A DNA stretch of 64,000 nt, taken from assembly GCF_001767295.1 (NCBI RefSeq), contig NZ_CP014944.1, positions 248,001 to 312,000 of the forward strand. Direction: 5' to 3'. The position numbers were made by a program, and so were the translations under genes. Shown here piece after piece: positions 6,699 through 14,596 of the stretch; positions within the stretch are counted from its first letter, which is position 1; each line of letters begins with the position of its first letter. This DNA comes from Colwellia sp. PAMC 20917 (GTDB taxonomy: Bacteria; Pseudomonadota; Gammaproteobacteria; Enterobacterales; Alteromonadaceae). A model generated the notes under the pieces. That model was not told the origin of the DNA and made no database searches. It saw nothing but the letters and a program-made list of their open reading frames with translations.

Positions 6699-9401
6699 AT
6701 GTCACAAAATTCATTAACCCCTAAATATCATGAGCAAGAAGCTTTTGATGATTCTTATACTTCAGACTTGAATGTTCATCGTCTCACCGTACAAGAAATT
6801 AACGAATCTATTGGTTCATTAGATGATGTAGTCACCGCTGAGGGTGGTACTTTATATATGAGCATGAGTAGTGCTTGGCAGCGTCGACCCGACCGAGAAG
6901 CTAATCATATTCTTTGTTATACGGCTTCCGTCTATACAAAAGATAGAGGCGAGGATGCTAAAGAGCGTTCATACATAATTTACACCGATGGCCCAAAACG
7001 TTCTCAGCGTATGTCTTTAAATAAGCTATTTGGACATGTCATTCACCAAGCTAAACAAGATAAAATGGTGGATGTGTGGCCTAAAAAAGTAGTCGTGTTT
7101 TGCCACTTTATGCGAGGTGATATCGTAAATTTCAGTGATTTTTGGAATACTGATAATAAGCATAGTGTAGAGGGATTACGGGATACTGTGCTAAGTTTAG
7201 GACTGCCCAAAAGTATCATTAAGCAGGTCGGTATCGACGACAATACCGATATAATGTTTATTGGTTCTAACCGACGTGTTAAGCGCAAAACGTTATTACT
7301 TCGGGATAAAGCAAGAAAGCCTCGTCAAGTCCAGTTCAAGTTTATTGATACTACACTGTTATCACCGCTTAATAATGGCTCCCAAAAGGATACTGCTAGG
7401 TTAACTGGATTGGACGAACCAATAATTCCGCAGGGGCAAAGCACTACTGACATGCTTAAATTTAAGAATGATCTGCCTCGAGAGTTTGAAGCTTATGTGT
7501 TAGCTGAAGCCAAAATTGCACTCCACTTTGGCTTACATATGATGAAGACCATCAAGCAAGAGTTCGATCAAGATACTCTGCCCTCAACACTTGGCAGCCT
7601 TGGGGTAAAGCTTGTTAAACAAAGCTTCGAAGACGAAGACCATTTTCAGCGTGTTTTTGGTTTATCGCACCAAAAAGTGCCTTACTACAACCAAAAGACT
7701 AATAGAGTGCAAACTCGTGATGAGACTATTATAGACCCCGTTGTAGATACGTTTTATAAGCTTGCGACTAGCTCTTTCAAAGGAGCACATAACGTTGCTT
7801 ATTCTATTGGCGCAACGAAAAATGAGGTAGCTACGGATCTTGATTTAACCGGAGCTTATTCCATGGGCCTATTAGATTTATGTGAGCCTGATTATGATAG
7901 GGCTGTTACAACAAAAGATCCTAACGACTTTAAAGGTCACGTATTAGGTTTTGCTTACGCTGAAATTGAATTCCCTGAAAGTGTTCGTTATCCAACGATT
8001 GCTTTTAGGGCTGGTACTAATGGCCTGTACTTTACGCACAAAGGCACCTGTTATGTCACTGCCGCTGAGATAGATTTAGCGTTGCGACTTGGTGCTAAGG
8101 TCGATATTAAGACAGGCTGTGTTATCCCTTGGAAAAATGATAAACGATTCTTTGAACCTGTGATCAAAGAACTTAGGGCTAAGCGTAAAAGTTTTCCTAA
8201 AAAGTCCACTGAAAATGAGATGTACAAACTCATAATGAACAGTATCTATGGTAAAACAGGGCAAGGTTTATCGGGTGCTACAGGCTTTAATACCTCGTCT
8301 GGTGAGAGCAAGAAGATCCCACCAAGTGATATTACTAACCCGTTTATTGCTAGTCATATAACGGGATTGCTTAGGGCTGTCATTGGTGAGTTGCTTAATA
8401 ACTTACCTGATGATGTAAAGTTAATAAACGCCATTACTGACGGCTTTTTATCGACTATCGATATAAAAGATCCTAATAATATTCAGCCTCACGAAGTTGA
8501 TACCTCCGGTGAGTTGTGTCAGCGATTCCAAGCATTAGTACATCGTGTTGATCCTGGTGCTCACATGTTAGAAGTTAAAAGTAAATCTAACCAATTGATA
8601 TGCGGCAAAACACGACTTCATTTTACTACAGAGCCTCACCCTGATTGGTCTGAGACTAAAGACCAAGTACTTGCTAAAGGTAGTATTAGTATACCTAAAG
8701 AGCACTTATCAGACCCACACACCTTTATGGCTGAGACTTATTTAAATAGGTATCCCGGGCAGAAAATGACTAACACGCATCTGATTTCTACACGCCAACA
8801 ATGGTTAACCGAAAGTGATTTAATTAGCTACAAGCGCGAAATCACCTTAAACATGGAGTTCGACTTTAAACGTAAACCTGTTAATCCGAGAATGGTCAGT
8901 ACGCCTTATGGTATGTGTTTAAGCTTTGATACTGAGTCATGGGAGACAGTAGAGCAAGGACTTATAGCTAGAGGTATATTCGACCAGTGGCGTAGGGATA
9001 ACAGCTTAAATACTGTAGAGAAGTTCCATGAATTTGATGATTACTATCAATTACAGTTTGCTAAGAAGAGCTCAGGGTTAAGACGGATGAGTTCTGATAG
9101 CTGTGGTGATATTTTCATTAAGTTATTCATTCGTGCTTATAAGCAAGGTAAGTGTAACTTAACAAAGGCTGGTACTGATAAGTCCTTGAGTGAGTGGCTT
9201 ATGAGTAATGGCTATTCTAAAGGTGTTTGTAACTTTTCAAATGCTAAAAAAGCTGAGTTCTTTCCTCATTGTCTACCTTACACCGACAGCGTCATGCAGG
9301 CAGTTAAGCTTGTATTGACGAAGTTTCCTGATTTATCACTAGCACTTTTCTTCACTGTTGATGCGATGATTAAAGTTGATAGCGAGTTAGGTGGTTCCTA
9401 A
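6699..9401 (+). CDS. piPolB-like family B DNA polymerase (pipolin type)
   Basis: A 900-aa family B DNA polymerase. Polymerase motifs are present: motif A DLTGAY with D382, motif B K510-LIM-NSIYG, motif C TDG with D581, and a KTR motif at 637-639 where other family B enzymes have KxY. The long segment between motifs A and B leaves room for TPR1/TPR2-type insertions. This set, the length, a long C-terminal extension beyond about residue 650 and the lack of a terminal-protein gene nearby match the primer-independent polymerases (piPolB) of pipolins, which can start DNA synthesis without a primer. The exonuclease domain looks inactive: ExoI D-x-E is replaced by S57-S58-A59 in LYMSMSSAW, ExoII keeps D141 (HFMRGD), and ExoIII is Y266-x3-E270 instead of Y-x3-D. 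A plasmid or viral DNA_pol_B_2 enzyme is the alternative. Confidence 0.8.
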   Translation: MSQNSLTPKYHEQEAFDDSYTSDLNVHRLTVQEINESIGSLDDVVTAEGGTLYMSMSSAWQRRPDREANHILCYTASVYTKDRGEDAKERSYIIYTDGPKRSQRMSLNKLFGHVIHQAKQDKMVDVWPKKVVVFCHFMRGDIVNFSDFWNTDNKHSVEGLRDTVLSLGLPKSIIKQVGIDDNTDIMFIGSNRRVKRKTLLLRDKARKPRQVQFKFIDTTLLSPLNNGSQKDTARLTGLDEPIIPQGQSTTDMLKFKNDLPREFEAYVLAEAKIALHFGLHMMKTIKQEFDQDTLPSTLGSLGVKLVKQSFEDEDHFQRVFGLSHQKVPYYNQKTNRVQTRDETIIDPVVDTFYKLATSSFKGAHNVAYSIGATKNEVATDLDLTGAYSMGLLDLCEPDYDRAVTTKDPNDFKGHVLGFAYAEIEFPESVRYPTIAFRAGTNGLYFTHKGTCYVTAAEIDLALRLGAKVDIKTGCVIPWKNDKRFFEPVIKELRAKRKSFPKKSTENEMYKLIMNSIYGKTGQGLSGATGFNTSSGESKKIPPSDITNPFIASHITGLLRAVIGELLNNLPDDVKLINAITDGFLSTIDIKDPNNIQPHEVDTSGELCQRFQALVHRVDPGAHMLEVKSKSNQLICGKTRLHFTTEPHPDWSETKDQVLAKGSISIPKEHLSDPHTFMAETYLNRYPGQKMTNTHLISTRQQWLTESDLISYKREITLNMEFDFKRKPVNPRMVSTPYGMCLSFDTESWETVEQGLIARGIFDQWRRDNSLNTVEKFHEFDDYYQLQFAKKSSGLRRMSSDSCGDIFIKLFIRAYKQGKCNLTKAGTDKSLSEWLMSNGYSKGVCNFSNAKKAEFFPHCLPYTDSVMQAVKLVLTKFPDLSLALFFTVDAMIKVDSELGGS

Positions 9402-9523
9402 ATAGGTACATAAGTTATATGTGTTCTTTTATTAACTGAAATAACACACCTTTCAAGCTTATATTAAGCATTAGAAGAATGCTCTTCACCCTGACCATTA
9501 ATATTAACCTGACGAGAATATAT

Positions 9524-9554
9524 AAGCCTGAGCACATAGTGTTCAGGCTTTTTT
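9524..9554 (+). terminator. Rho-independent terminator after the polymerase
   Basis: The stem AAGCCTGAGCAC/GTGTTCAGGCTT has a 3-nt loop, one G-T pair and a following T run. It lies about 120 bp after the polymerase stop and 40 bp before the next gene. Confidence 0.8.
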
Positions 9555-9593
9555 ATTGCCGGTTATCTATGCCCTTAATTATGGAAGACCTTT

Positions 9594-9944
9594 ATGCAAT
9601 TACTTAATTACTTACCCTCTGCCCAAGACCTATTACTGCCCTCACCTGTGATTAATAAACTCATTACTTTATTAATTGAGCCTTTTGGTGCTAAGGAAAC
9701 TGCTTTAGCTTTTTGGGCAGAAGGCCAAACACGTTTACTAATAATCACTAAAGCTTCTGACCTACAAACAATCAAAACTTCATTAAGTCCATCCGTGCTA
9801 CGGCAAGTTGATGATGCCTTTAGTAACCCTGAGTTTATCGAAGACTTACCTGAGCAGTATGCCTTATCACTCACAGTTTTCAGTGATGAAGGTCATGGTT
9901 TATATGTGCTCAGGCCGAGCGAGTTAACTTTTGAAGTACATTGA
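9594..9944 (+). CDS. Hypothetical protein, 116 aa
   Basis: A soluble 116-aa protein starting MQLLNYLPSAQDLL, with no recognised motif or signal peptide. It sits on the plus strand directly after the polymerase terminator and begins a run of small genes that continues to the partition pair. The long minus-strand frame over it is a shadow. Function unknown; probably an element-specific accessory protein. Confidence 0.6.
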   Translation: MQLLNYLPSAQDLLLPSPVINKLITLLIEPFGAKETALAFWAEGQTRLLIITKASDLQTIKTSLSPSVLRQVDDAFSNPEFIEDLPEQYALSLTVFSDEGHGLYVLRPSELTFEVH

Positions 9945-9961
9945 TTAGCAACGAGACTGAT

Positions 9962-10075
9962 ATGGATACGAGCAAATTAATTCACATTATTTGTAATGCT
10001 GACTTACCAATACATCTTAGGGCTGATGCGGAGAAAGTCCTTCTTTTACTGCACGGCTTACCTTCAAACTACTAA
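9962..10075 (+). CDS. Possible 37-aa small protein
   Basis: A short frame from ATG 9962 to TAA 10075 encodes a 37-residue peptide (MDTSKLIHIICNADL...) with a GAGAC-like ribosome-binding site just upstream and 17 bp from the previous gene. Its composition is ordinary rather than random-looking, and it fills an otherwise empty gap in a tightly spaced gene run. No family is recognised. It may be a real small gene or chance. Confidence 0.4.
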   Translation: MDTSKLIHIICNADLPIHLRADAEKVLLLLHGLPSNY

Positions 10076-10110
10076 CTACCTACTACTAACTACGAAAAGC
10101 GAGAGTACAT

Positions 10111-10671
10111 ATGAACACCGAAACAACAAGCGAACCTACTAAAGTAACTAATGGCTTACAGCCTGACGTTAATAAAGCGGATAAAAACGATGATGCAATA
10201 AGTGATTATGTCGTATTACTTACTGGAGAAGCGCCAAAACTATCAGCAAAGTCTGCAGGCTCCATTGGCTTTGAAATAGGCCAACACATTGAGAGTAAGC
10301 AGAAGTATATTAGACTAACCACTAATTCAAGCGCAGGCTTGTACAGTAAGAAGTGGTTTAGCCTTTCGGCCTTCATTGATTTATTGAGTAACCGTAAAGA
10401 CGAGAAGCCTTTTAAAACTTCATTGTTTAAGGCTATTGTGGCTGGAGGCTCAAGTAATACGGTTTCCTTTATCGCGGCTACAATGCGCAGTAAAAGTGTT
10501 GGTTTAATTGCAGCAAGTCCTAACAATCTATATTTACATGTTGTGAGTGATGATTTCGATAAACGTGTTACTGAGCTTAATAAGTTAACGCCACCATCAA
10601 CTGATAAATTAACTGATAAAGCAACTGATAAAGCAACCACACCAAAAACCCCAGTAAAGCCTAACAAGTAA
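10111..10671 (+). CDS. Hypothetical protein with TDK-repeat tail
   Basis: A 186-aa protein with a polar, low-complexity N-terminus (residues 1-30), a globular middle from about 31 to 155, and a repetitive C-terminal tail rich in T, D, K and P (TDKLTDKATDKATTPKTP). The central domain is not recognised. A GCGAGAG stretch precedes the ATG. It is co-directional with the polymerase genes. The disordered ends and basic tail would suit a DNA- or protein-binding accessory factor, but this is only an inference. Confidence 0.6.
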   Translation: MNTETTSEPTKVTNGLQPDVNKADKNDDAISDYVVLLTGEAPKLSAKSAGSIGFEIGQHIESKQKYIRLTTNSSAGLYSKKWFSLSAFIDLLSNRKDEKPFKTSLFKAIVAGGSSNTVSFIAATMRSKSVGLIAASPNNLYLHVVSDDFDKRVTELNKLTPPSTDKLTDKATDKATTPKTPVKPNK

Positions 10672-10705
10672 ACCCATCTACAAAAAAAAATAAAGTGAGA
10701 TATAA

Positions 10706-11134
10706 ATGAAACTACTCTTTAACAGGGATCAGTGCTTTGCTATGCCCGAAGCCTTCTTCGCCCTGCTAAACAATGAAGTAATTAAAAACGGAGTAAGCCC
10801 GGAAGTAACTACTATCATTCTTAATTTTAATGACCCAACCTATTCGGCCACTAACGGTGGATTTCACGCTGTAGAGGTAATGATAACCAAGGCTAATAAT
10901 CTTTGGGAGTTGGCTTACGTGACAGACCTTGCTTATCACGGCGCACCCTACCATGAATTAGTGAAAGAGATAGACGTTTGCTTTACCACTAAGCGTGTTT
11001 ATCACCTATATGGCGGTTGGCTTGGTGACAAAGAAAGTGCTGAGTTAGCAACGTTATTTATTGATAATTTTATTGATAATTTTATTGAATATTATGCAAT
11101 GGGAGTTTATACCGTTGAAATCAAAAAAAACTAG
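10706..11134 (+). CDS. DUF2787 family protein
   Basis: A 142-aa protein matching the DUF2787 pattern as I remember it: an N-terminal segment with a central SATNGGFHAVEV, then ITKANNLWELAYVTDLAY, and the strongly conserved block ELVKEIDVCFTTKRVYHLYGGWL, ending in a FIDNFIEYYAMGVY segment. Near the end the octapeptide-like IDNF is duplicated (FIDNFIDNFIEY). DUF2787 proteins occur on mobile elements and chromosomes of marine gammaproteobacteria; their function is unknown. A GTGAGAT ribosome-binding site lies upstream. It overlaps the start of the glycine-zipper gene. Confidence 0.75.
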   Translation: MKLLFNRDQCFAMPEAFFALLNNEVIKNGVSPEVTTIILNFNDPTYSATNGGFHAVEVMITKANNLWELAYVTDLAYHGAPYHELVKEIDVCFTTKRVYHLYGGWLGDKESAELATLFIDNFIDNFIEYYAMGVYTVEIKKN

Positions 11135-11309
11135 TACAAATACAAATAATAAGTCACATGTAGAAGTTATTCCTAAACCTTCTAATTCAGCACTTAATGG
11201 AGCTTTGACTGGAGTTATGATCGGCGCACGCTTTGGTCCACAGGGTGCAATTGTCGGTTCAATAATCGGTGGTGTGGTTGGATTTATCGTTGATGAAGTA
11301 AATGGTTAA
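11094..11309 (+). CDS. Small glycine-zipper membrane protein
   Basis: The frame encodes a protein of about 65-71 residues whose C-terminal half is a glycine-zipper hairpin (GALTGVMIGARFG then GAIVGSIIGGVVGF), as seen in small membrane-inserting proteins. Possible starts are ATG 11094 or TTG 11115; the TTG has a GGGAG site 9 bp upstream inside the end of the DUF2787 gene, so it is attractive. The gene overlaps the DUF2787 gene in another frame, suggesting translational coupling. It may act at the membrane, as a holin-like, bacteriocin-like or inner-membrane spacer protein; the sequence does not decide. Confidence 0.55.
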   Translation: MQWEFIPLKSKKTSTNTNNKSHVEVIPKPSNSALNGALTGVMIGARFGPQGAIVGSIIGGVVGFIVDEVNG

Positions 11310-11331
11310 GACTTTCTAGCCCACTTAATTA

Positions 11332-11368
11332 AAATCAGTTTAAATTAGTATAAACAACTGATTTTTTT
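11332..11368 (+). terminator. Rho-independent terminator after the glycine-zipper gene
   Basis: The stem AAATCAGTT/AACTGATTT is followed by a run of T. It separates the polymerase-associated small genes from the parA pair. Confidence 0.75.
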
Positions 11369-11460
11369 GGTTTAATCTTAAATTATGTCCCCACAAAACC
11401 CCTACTTCATCCCCACTTTTTCTTAACAAGTAATTATAAAAATCTACTTAGGAAGAATTT

Positions 11461-12054
11461 ATGAAAATATTATTCTGTTCACTTAAAGGTGGTGTGGGTA
11501 AAAGCTCATTAGCTGCTAATCTAGCCACTTATATTAATTCTGCTTATGTTACTAATGACATAGTAGTCCCTAATAAAACAAAGGCTTATCAGATACCTCA
11601 CTCAACTAAACGTATACCCTTTGAATTTCAACACTTAAAGAATGTTGTTTTTGATTTAGGTGCAATGAGTACTAATATCGATCCTAAAGTATCTCATGCA
11701 GCTAGATTCTGTAATGTTTGTGTGATCCCTACTTTAATGGATGAACGAAGTGTACAAGCAACAATTGAAACGTATAAATTGCTTGAGCCTAGTGGAATAC
11801 CTATTGTCATTATTATTAATAATTTCACCAAGCAAAAGAAACACGACGAGGTACGAGAATATTTGATCGAAGTGCTTGATTACCCTCCAATATATTCAAT
11901 ACGGACAACCACGCTATTTGAGAGAGTAGCGACTCATGGTGAGCAGTGGTATAAACAGGTCCATCAAGAAATGGGGGAGCATCAGCTTAATAAGTCTCGA
12001 CGAATTCATGAACGAGTTTATGACGCGATTATTGCTTATGGTGGTTTTTTATGA
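11461..12054 (+). CDS. parA: ParA-family partition ATPase
   Basis: A 197-aa ParA/MinD-type ATPase. The deviant Walker A motif KGGVGKSS occupies residues 9-16, a Walker A'/B-like segment reads VVFDLGAMST, and the conserved region around VIPTLMDERSVQATIE follows. It is a short ParA without an N-terminal DNA-binding domain, as in plasmid type Ib systems that pair with a ribbon-helix-helix partner. Its stop overlaps the start of that partner by 4 bp (ATGA), so the two are translationally coupled. Partition genes in an integrated element suggest that it can be kept as a plasmid-like form. Confidence 0.9.
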   Translation: MKILFCSLKGGVGKSSLAANLATYINSAYVTNDIVVPNKTKAYQIPHSTKRIPFEFQHLKNVVFDLGAMSTNIDPKVSHAARFCNVCVIPTLMDERSVQATIETYKLLEPSGIPIVIIINNFTKQKKHDEVREYLIEVLDYPPIYSIRTTTLFERVATHGEQWYKQVHQEMGEHQLNKSRRIHERVYDAIIAYGGFL

Positions 12055-12242
12055 AAATACAAACCTTAAAAGAAATTGAACATTCGATAGGTGGTAGAAC
12101 TAAATCTGATAATAGAAAAGTCAGATTAACATTCTACTTGAACCCTAGCGAAGCTAGAATTCTTAAAGATTATGCCAGTAATAATGACCAATCAATCAGC
12201 GAGATTGTAAGGCTGTCATTAAAGAAATGGATCAATAAATAA
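12051..12242 (+). CDS. Ribbon-helix-helix protein, likely ParB-type partner
   Basis: A 63-aa basic protein. Residues 22-62 fit the ribbon-helix-helix fold: a strand KVRLTFYLNP, helix SEARILKDYASNN and helix SISEIVRLSLKKWI. Small RHH proteins downstream of short ParA ATPases serve as centromere-binding partners and autorepressors in type Ib partition systems. The gene overlaps parA by 4 bp and is followed by a terminator. No iteron-like centromere array stands out nearby; the AT-rich octamer repeat just downstream is an unproven candidate. Confidence 0.75.
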   Translation: MKIQTLKEIEHSIGGRTKSDNRKVRLTFYLNPSEARILKDYASNNDQSISEIVRLSLKKWINK

Positions 12243-12254
12243 AATTAATTATAT

Positions 12255-12280
12255 GAAGTGGCTTTTGCTACTTCATTTTT
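12255..12280 (+). terminator. Rho-independent terminator of the parA pair
   Basis: The stem GAAGTGGC/GCTACTTC has a TTTT loop and a G-T pair, followed by ATTTTTATTTT, 13 bp after the RHH stop codon. Confidence 0.8.
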
Positions 12281-12312
12281 ATTTTATTATTTTATTATTT
12301 TATTATTTTATT
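12281..12312. repeat. Four tandem ATTTTATT octamers
   Basis: Four uninterrupted 8-bp units follow the partition operon terminator. This is a second AT-only tandem tract of the element, different in unit from (ATTTTT)10. It could be a low-melting region or partition/replication site, or just slippage-made sequence. Confidence 0.9.
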
Positions 12313-12723
12313 ATTTTTTATAAATTGAGTGGTCAATGGTTACTGCTGCCACATTGCTAACCTAAATTAGTCCTTAGAATTAGACTAGTTTATGCTCCCT
12401 TAGATACGATATAGTCAACATCAATAGCTATTTGAGCTGTTTTCAGTGATCAGAGGAAGTAGATTTACCTTTAACCTGACGGACAACTAAACCACCTTTG
12501 CGGACATTAGGTAACTCCTAAAAAATACCGTACTTCGGTTTAGTTTTAGTACCGGAAACGCACATCTAATAAGACAGCTTAGGTGAATTTTGATTTAGCT
12601 GCTTGTTGAATTATTTAGTTTTGGCATTCGTCATTGATTCATTTAATGCGTCAAGTCTATCCCATACTTATAAAATTAATTTCAGTAAAAAGTAACCTTC
12701 TCTAGAACCTATTTTTTTATAAA
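12313..12723. other. Intergenic stretch, nothing recognised
   Basis: About 410 bp between the partition operon and the next minus-strand gene. No frame with acceptable composition or ribosome-binding site was seen, no tRNA and no clear inverted repeat. It may hold remnants of an older gene or replication/partition DNA sites. Confidence 0.5.
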
Positions 12724-12912
12724 TCAAAAAATTCGATCAACTATATACAATTGACCAAAGAATGTTATACGCCTTGCCACGTCACAACTCTCATATGAAA
12801 CAGCATCGTTCCACCCATCATACTCTCCAGCCTCATAAACTATTCGAAGACTACCTGCCCAAATAGTTAGTATCACCCCGATCCAAACCAACTTCTTTTT
12901 TAAATTATTCAA
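12724..12912 (-). CDS. Small single-pass membrane protein
   Basis: A 62-aa protein from a TTG start with a well placed GAGG 7 bp upstream. A basic N-terminus (MNNLKKK) is followed by one hydrophobic segment at residues 8-26 (LVWIGVILTIWAGSLRIVY) and a polar C-terminus with a single Cys. Function unknown. It lies downstream of the HEPN-like gene on the same strand, with a large hairpin between them, so it could be a partner gene or independent. Confidence 0.5.
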   Translation of the reverse strand: MNNLKKKLVWIGVILTIWAGSLRIVYEAGEYDGWNDAVSYESCDVARRITFFGQLYIVDRIF

Positions 12913-12964
12913 GTAGTAACCTCATTCTCTGACAATTCACACAATTTAGACTCAACAGAGCACT

Positions 12965-13020
12965 TAGACACAATGACTTACAAGGTGCTAGCCTCTCAAC
13001 GTGAGTAGTCATTGTGTCTA
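12965..13020. repeat. Perfect 14-bp inverted repeat at the HEPN stop codon
   Basis: TAGACACAATGACT (12965-12978) and AGTCATTGTGTCTA (13007-13020) are exact inverted copies around a 28-nt loop. The loop itself can form small hairpins (CTCAACGTGAG). The right arm includes the stop codon of the HEPN-like gene. No T run follows on either strand, so it is not a standard terminator. Confidence 0.85.
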
Positions 13021-13575
13021 CATTTGTACTGCTAATAGCCCACTACCAGAAGAACTGAAAGGATTGTCTTCCAATCCTGCGGCTAGATGCAACTCTTTAA
13101 TAACTTGTTGAATATCATTTAATGCAACTTTTGCGTTTTTTAATGTTGCAAAATCTTTCCATGTAGGACCAACTGAAAAATGATTAATATTTCCCAATTC
13201 AACTTCAATTTCCATTTGAATCTCATCTGTCGACGTTTTGCCATGAGCCATGGTATCTCTAAATTTAAAAACACTCACCACTGATTTGTAAGGTCTTTTA
13301 TTAAAATCAGGGGTAATTCCAAGCTCATCACAAAACTTTTTATACTTCTTTAATTTGGGTAGTTTTCGTTCTACCTTGCTCCAATCATCGTGTCTAAGAC
13401 TACCTAAGTGATTAAAATAAGCTTCTAGAGTAAATGCAGAAAAAATAATACAACTTATTACATTATATAACTGTCCTTCCTCAGAATATTCTGCCAGTTC
13501 AAGCATATGAGTCGCACCAATATTCATATAGGCAAATGTAATTGTTTCAAATCCCCCCCTTACAGAAGTTTTCAT
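13018..13575 (-). CDS. HEPN-like protein, possible RNase
   Basis: A 185-aa mostly helical protein. Residues 101-113 read SVFKFRDTMAHGK, giving an R106-x4-H111 motif typical of HEPN domain ribonucleases, preceded by the helical segment ISCIIFSAFTLEAYFNHL as in HEPN proteins of the RiboL-PSP or MAE_28990-like type. A clear ribosome-binding site (GGGGAGGG) precedes the ATG. HEPN proteins often act as RNA-cutting toxins in toxin-antitoxin or defence systems. No nucleotidyltransferase antitoxin is adjacent. The domain assignment rests on this motif and helix pattern only. Confidence 0.55.
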   Translation of the reverse strand: MKTSVRGGFETITFAYMNIGATHMLELAEYSEEGQLYNVISCIIFSAFTLEAYFNHLGSLRHDDWSKVERKLPKLKKYKKFCDELGITPDFNKRPYKSVVSVFKFRDTMAHGKTSTDEIQMEIEVELGNINHFSVGPTWKDFATLKNAKVALNDIQQVIKELHLAAGLEDNPFSSSGSGLLAVQM

Positions 13576-13625
13576 ACCCTCCCCTTATATACATAAACCT
13601 TCATCTTGATAGTCAACAAAGCCAC

Positions 13626-13783
13626 CAGGCTGTGTGATAACTCTCAGCTTACAATTTTTATGCAACGCTACGTAAATTCAAAGGTAGTTTGACGCCAAAC
13701 TTATTACAGATTTAAATCTACAGAGCATTTTTTCGTTGATATTTCCGAATTACGCAAGTTCAAAATAATTTTTTCACAGCCTG
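13626..13783. mobile_element. MITE-like repeat, copy 1
   Basis: A 158-bp noncoding unit bounded by exact 9-bp inverted ends, CAGGCTGTG at 13626-13634 and CACAGCCTG at 13775-13783. The interior aligns in the same orientation with copy 2 at 16765-16921, including an identical 23-bp stretch at 13656-13678. A GCCACC direct repeat flanks the ends (13621-13626 and 13783-13788) and may be a target duplication. The size, inverted ends and lack of a transposase fit a miniature inverted-repeat element mobilised in trans. Confidence 0.7.
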
Positions 13784-13901
13784 CCACCATAAAAGACATT
13801 AGGTAGTAAGCGCTAAATAATGTTTAGGATTAGATTTTGTCTTTGTTAAACAGATGTTATGTGCGATTAAAACTAATTTAACTCAAAAAAAATAAAGTGT
13901 A

Positions 13902-14456
13902 CTATAAGTTTTCACACTTTATTTCATATTCTGGGAACTTTTCTATAATACTTCCAATCACAACAACGCCACTGCCATATTTTGAAGATACTATTAAAGT
14001 ATATGACTTTGACTTTTTCAATAGCTCATCAACTTTAAAATATGAATACTGCAATTTATTGAAAAGTTTGTTTCCCTTACGCACCTTCCGTGTGTTTTGA
14101 TCAAAAGTTAGTTCATAATCATAAGCAACTTCACCCGTATCTATGTCGATTTTATATGAAGTAAAAATATTATAAATATTCTCTCCCTCGGTAAATCGTA
14201 CATTTGTAAAACCAACATAATCCTCCTCTTTAACTTCCTCTAAGGGAATAAAAGGCACTGTAAACACAATATGATTTTGAAGAAATGTTCCCCTTCTGCA
14301 AGCTAAAAATACAGGGTAAGAATCCGTCTTACTATTGGTGAAAAGCATCACTGTATCTTTCATATATTCAGACTGATGTATCACTGCTTCATTTGCTAAA
14401 GCATTTAACGAACACATAGACAAAAAAACAAGTAAAAAACATTTTATTTTAAGCAC
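13902..14456 (-). CDS. Exported hypothetical protein
   Basis: A 184-aa protein with a typical Sec signal peptide at residues 1-22 (basic MLKIK, hydrophobic core, cleavage after ALA before NEA), so the mature part is periplasmic or secreted. The mature protein has two Cys residues far apart (ACRRG and KCENL) that could form a disulfide. No family is recognised. It lies inside the segment bracketed by the two MITE-like repeats, with two other exported proteins on the same strand. Confidence 0.65.
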   Translation of the reverse strand: MLKIKCFLLVFLSMCSLNALANEAVIHQSEYMKDTVMLFTNSKTDSYPVFLACRRGTFLQNHIVFTVPFIPLEEVKEEDYVGFTNVRFTEGENIYNIFTSYKIDIDTGEVAYDYELTFDQNTRKVRKGNKLFNKLQYSYFKVDELLKKSKSYTLIVSSKYGSGVVVIGSIIEKFPEYEIKCENL

Positions 14457-14596
14457 TTCTAATATTTCCTATTGCGCTGAATAAATATTAATAGTTCATG
14501 TAAAAAAAAAACTAAGTGACTAACTACAGAATACTTGTCATGGGATAGTACATAATAACTTATTATGGAGGCGTAATTCATATAATAAACCTGTAT

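Noticed and set aside
10206-10667. Minus-strand 153-aa open frame
   Set aside because: It is antisense to the 186-aa gene, which has a ribosome-binding site and fits the co-directional block; the antisense composition is not protein-like.
12965-13020. Integron attC site
   Set aside because: The palindrome lacks the RYYYAAC and GTTRRRY core sites at its ends, and no integron integrase is present.
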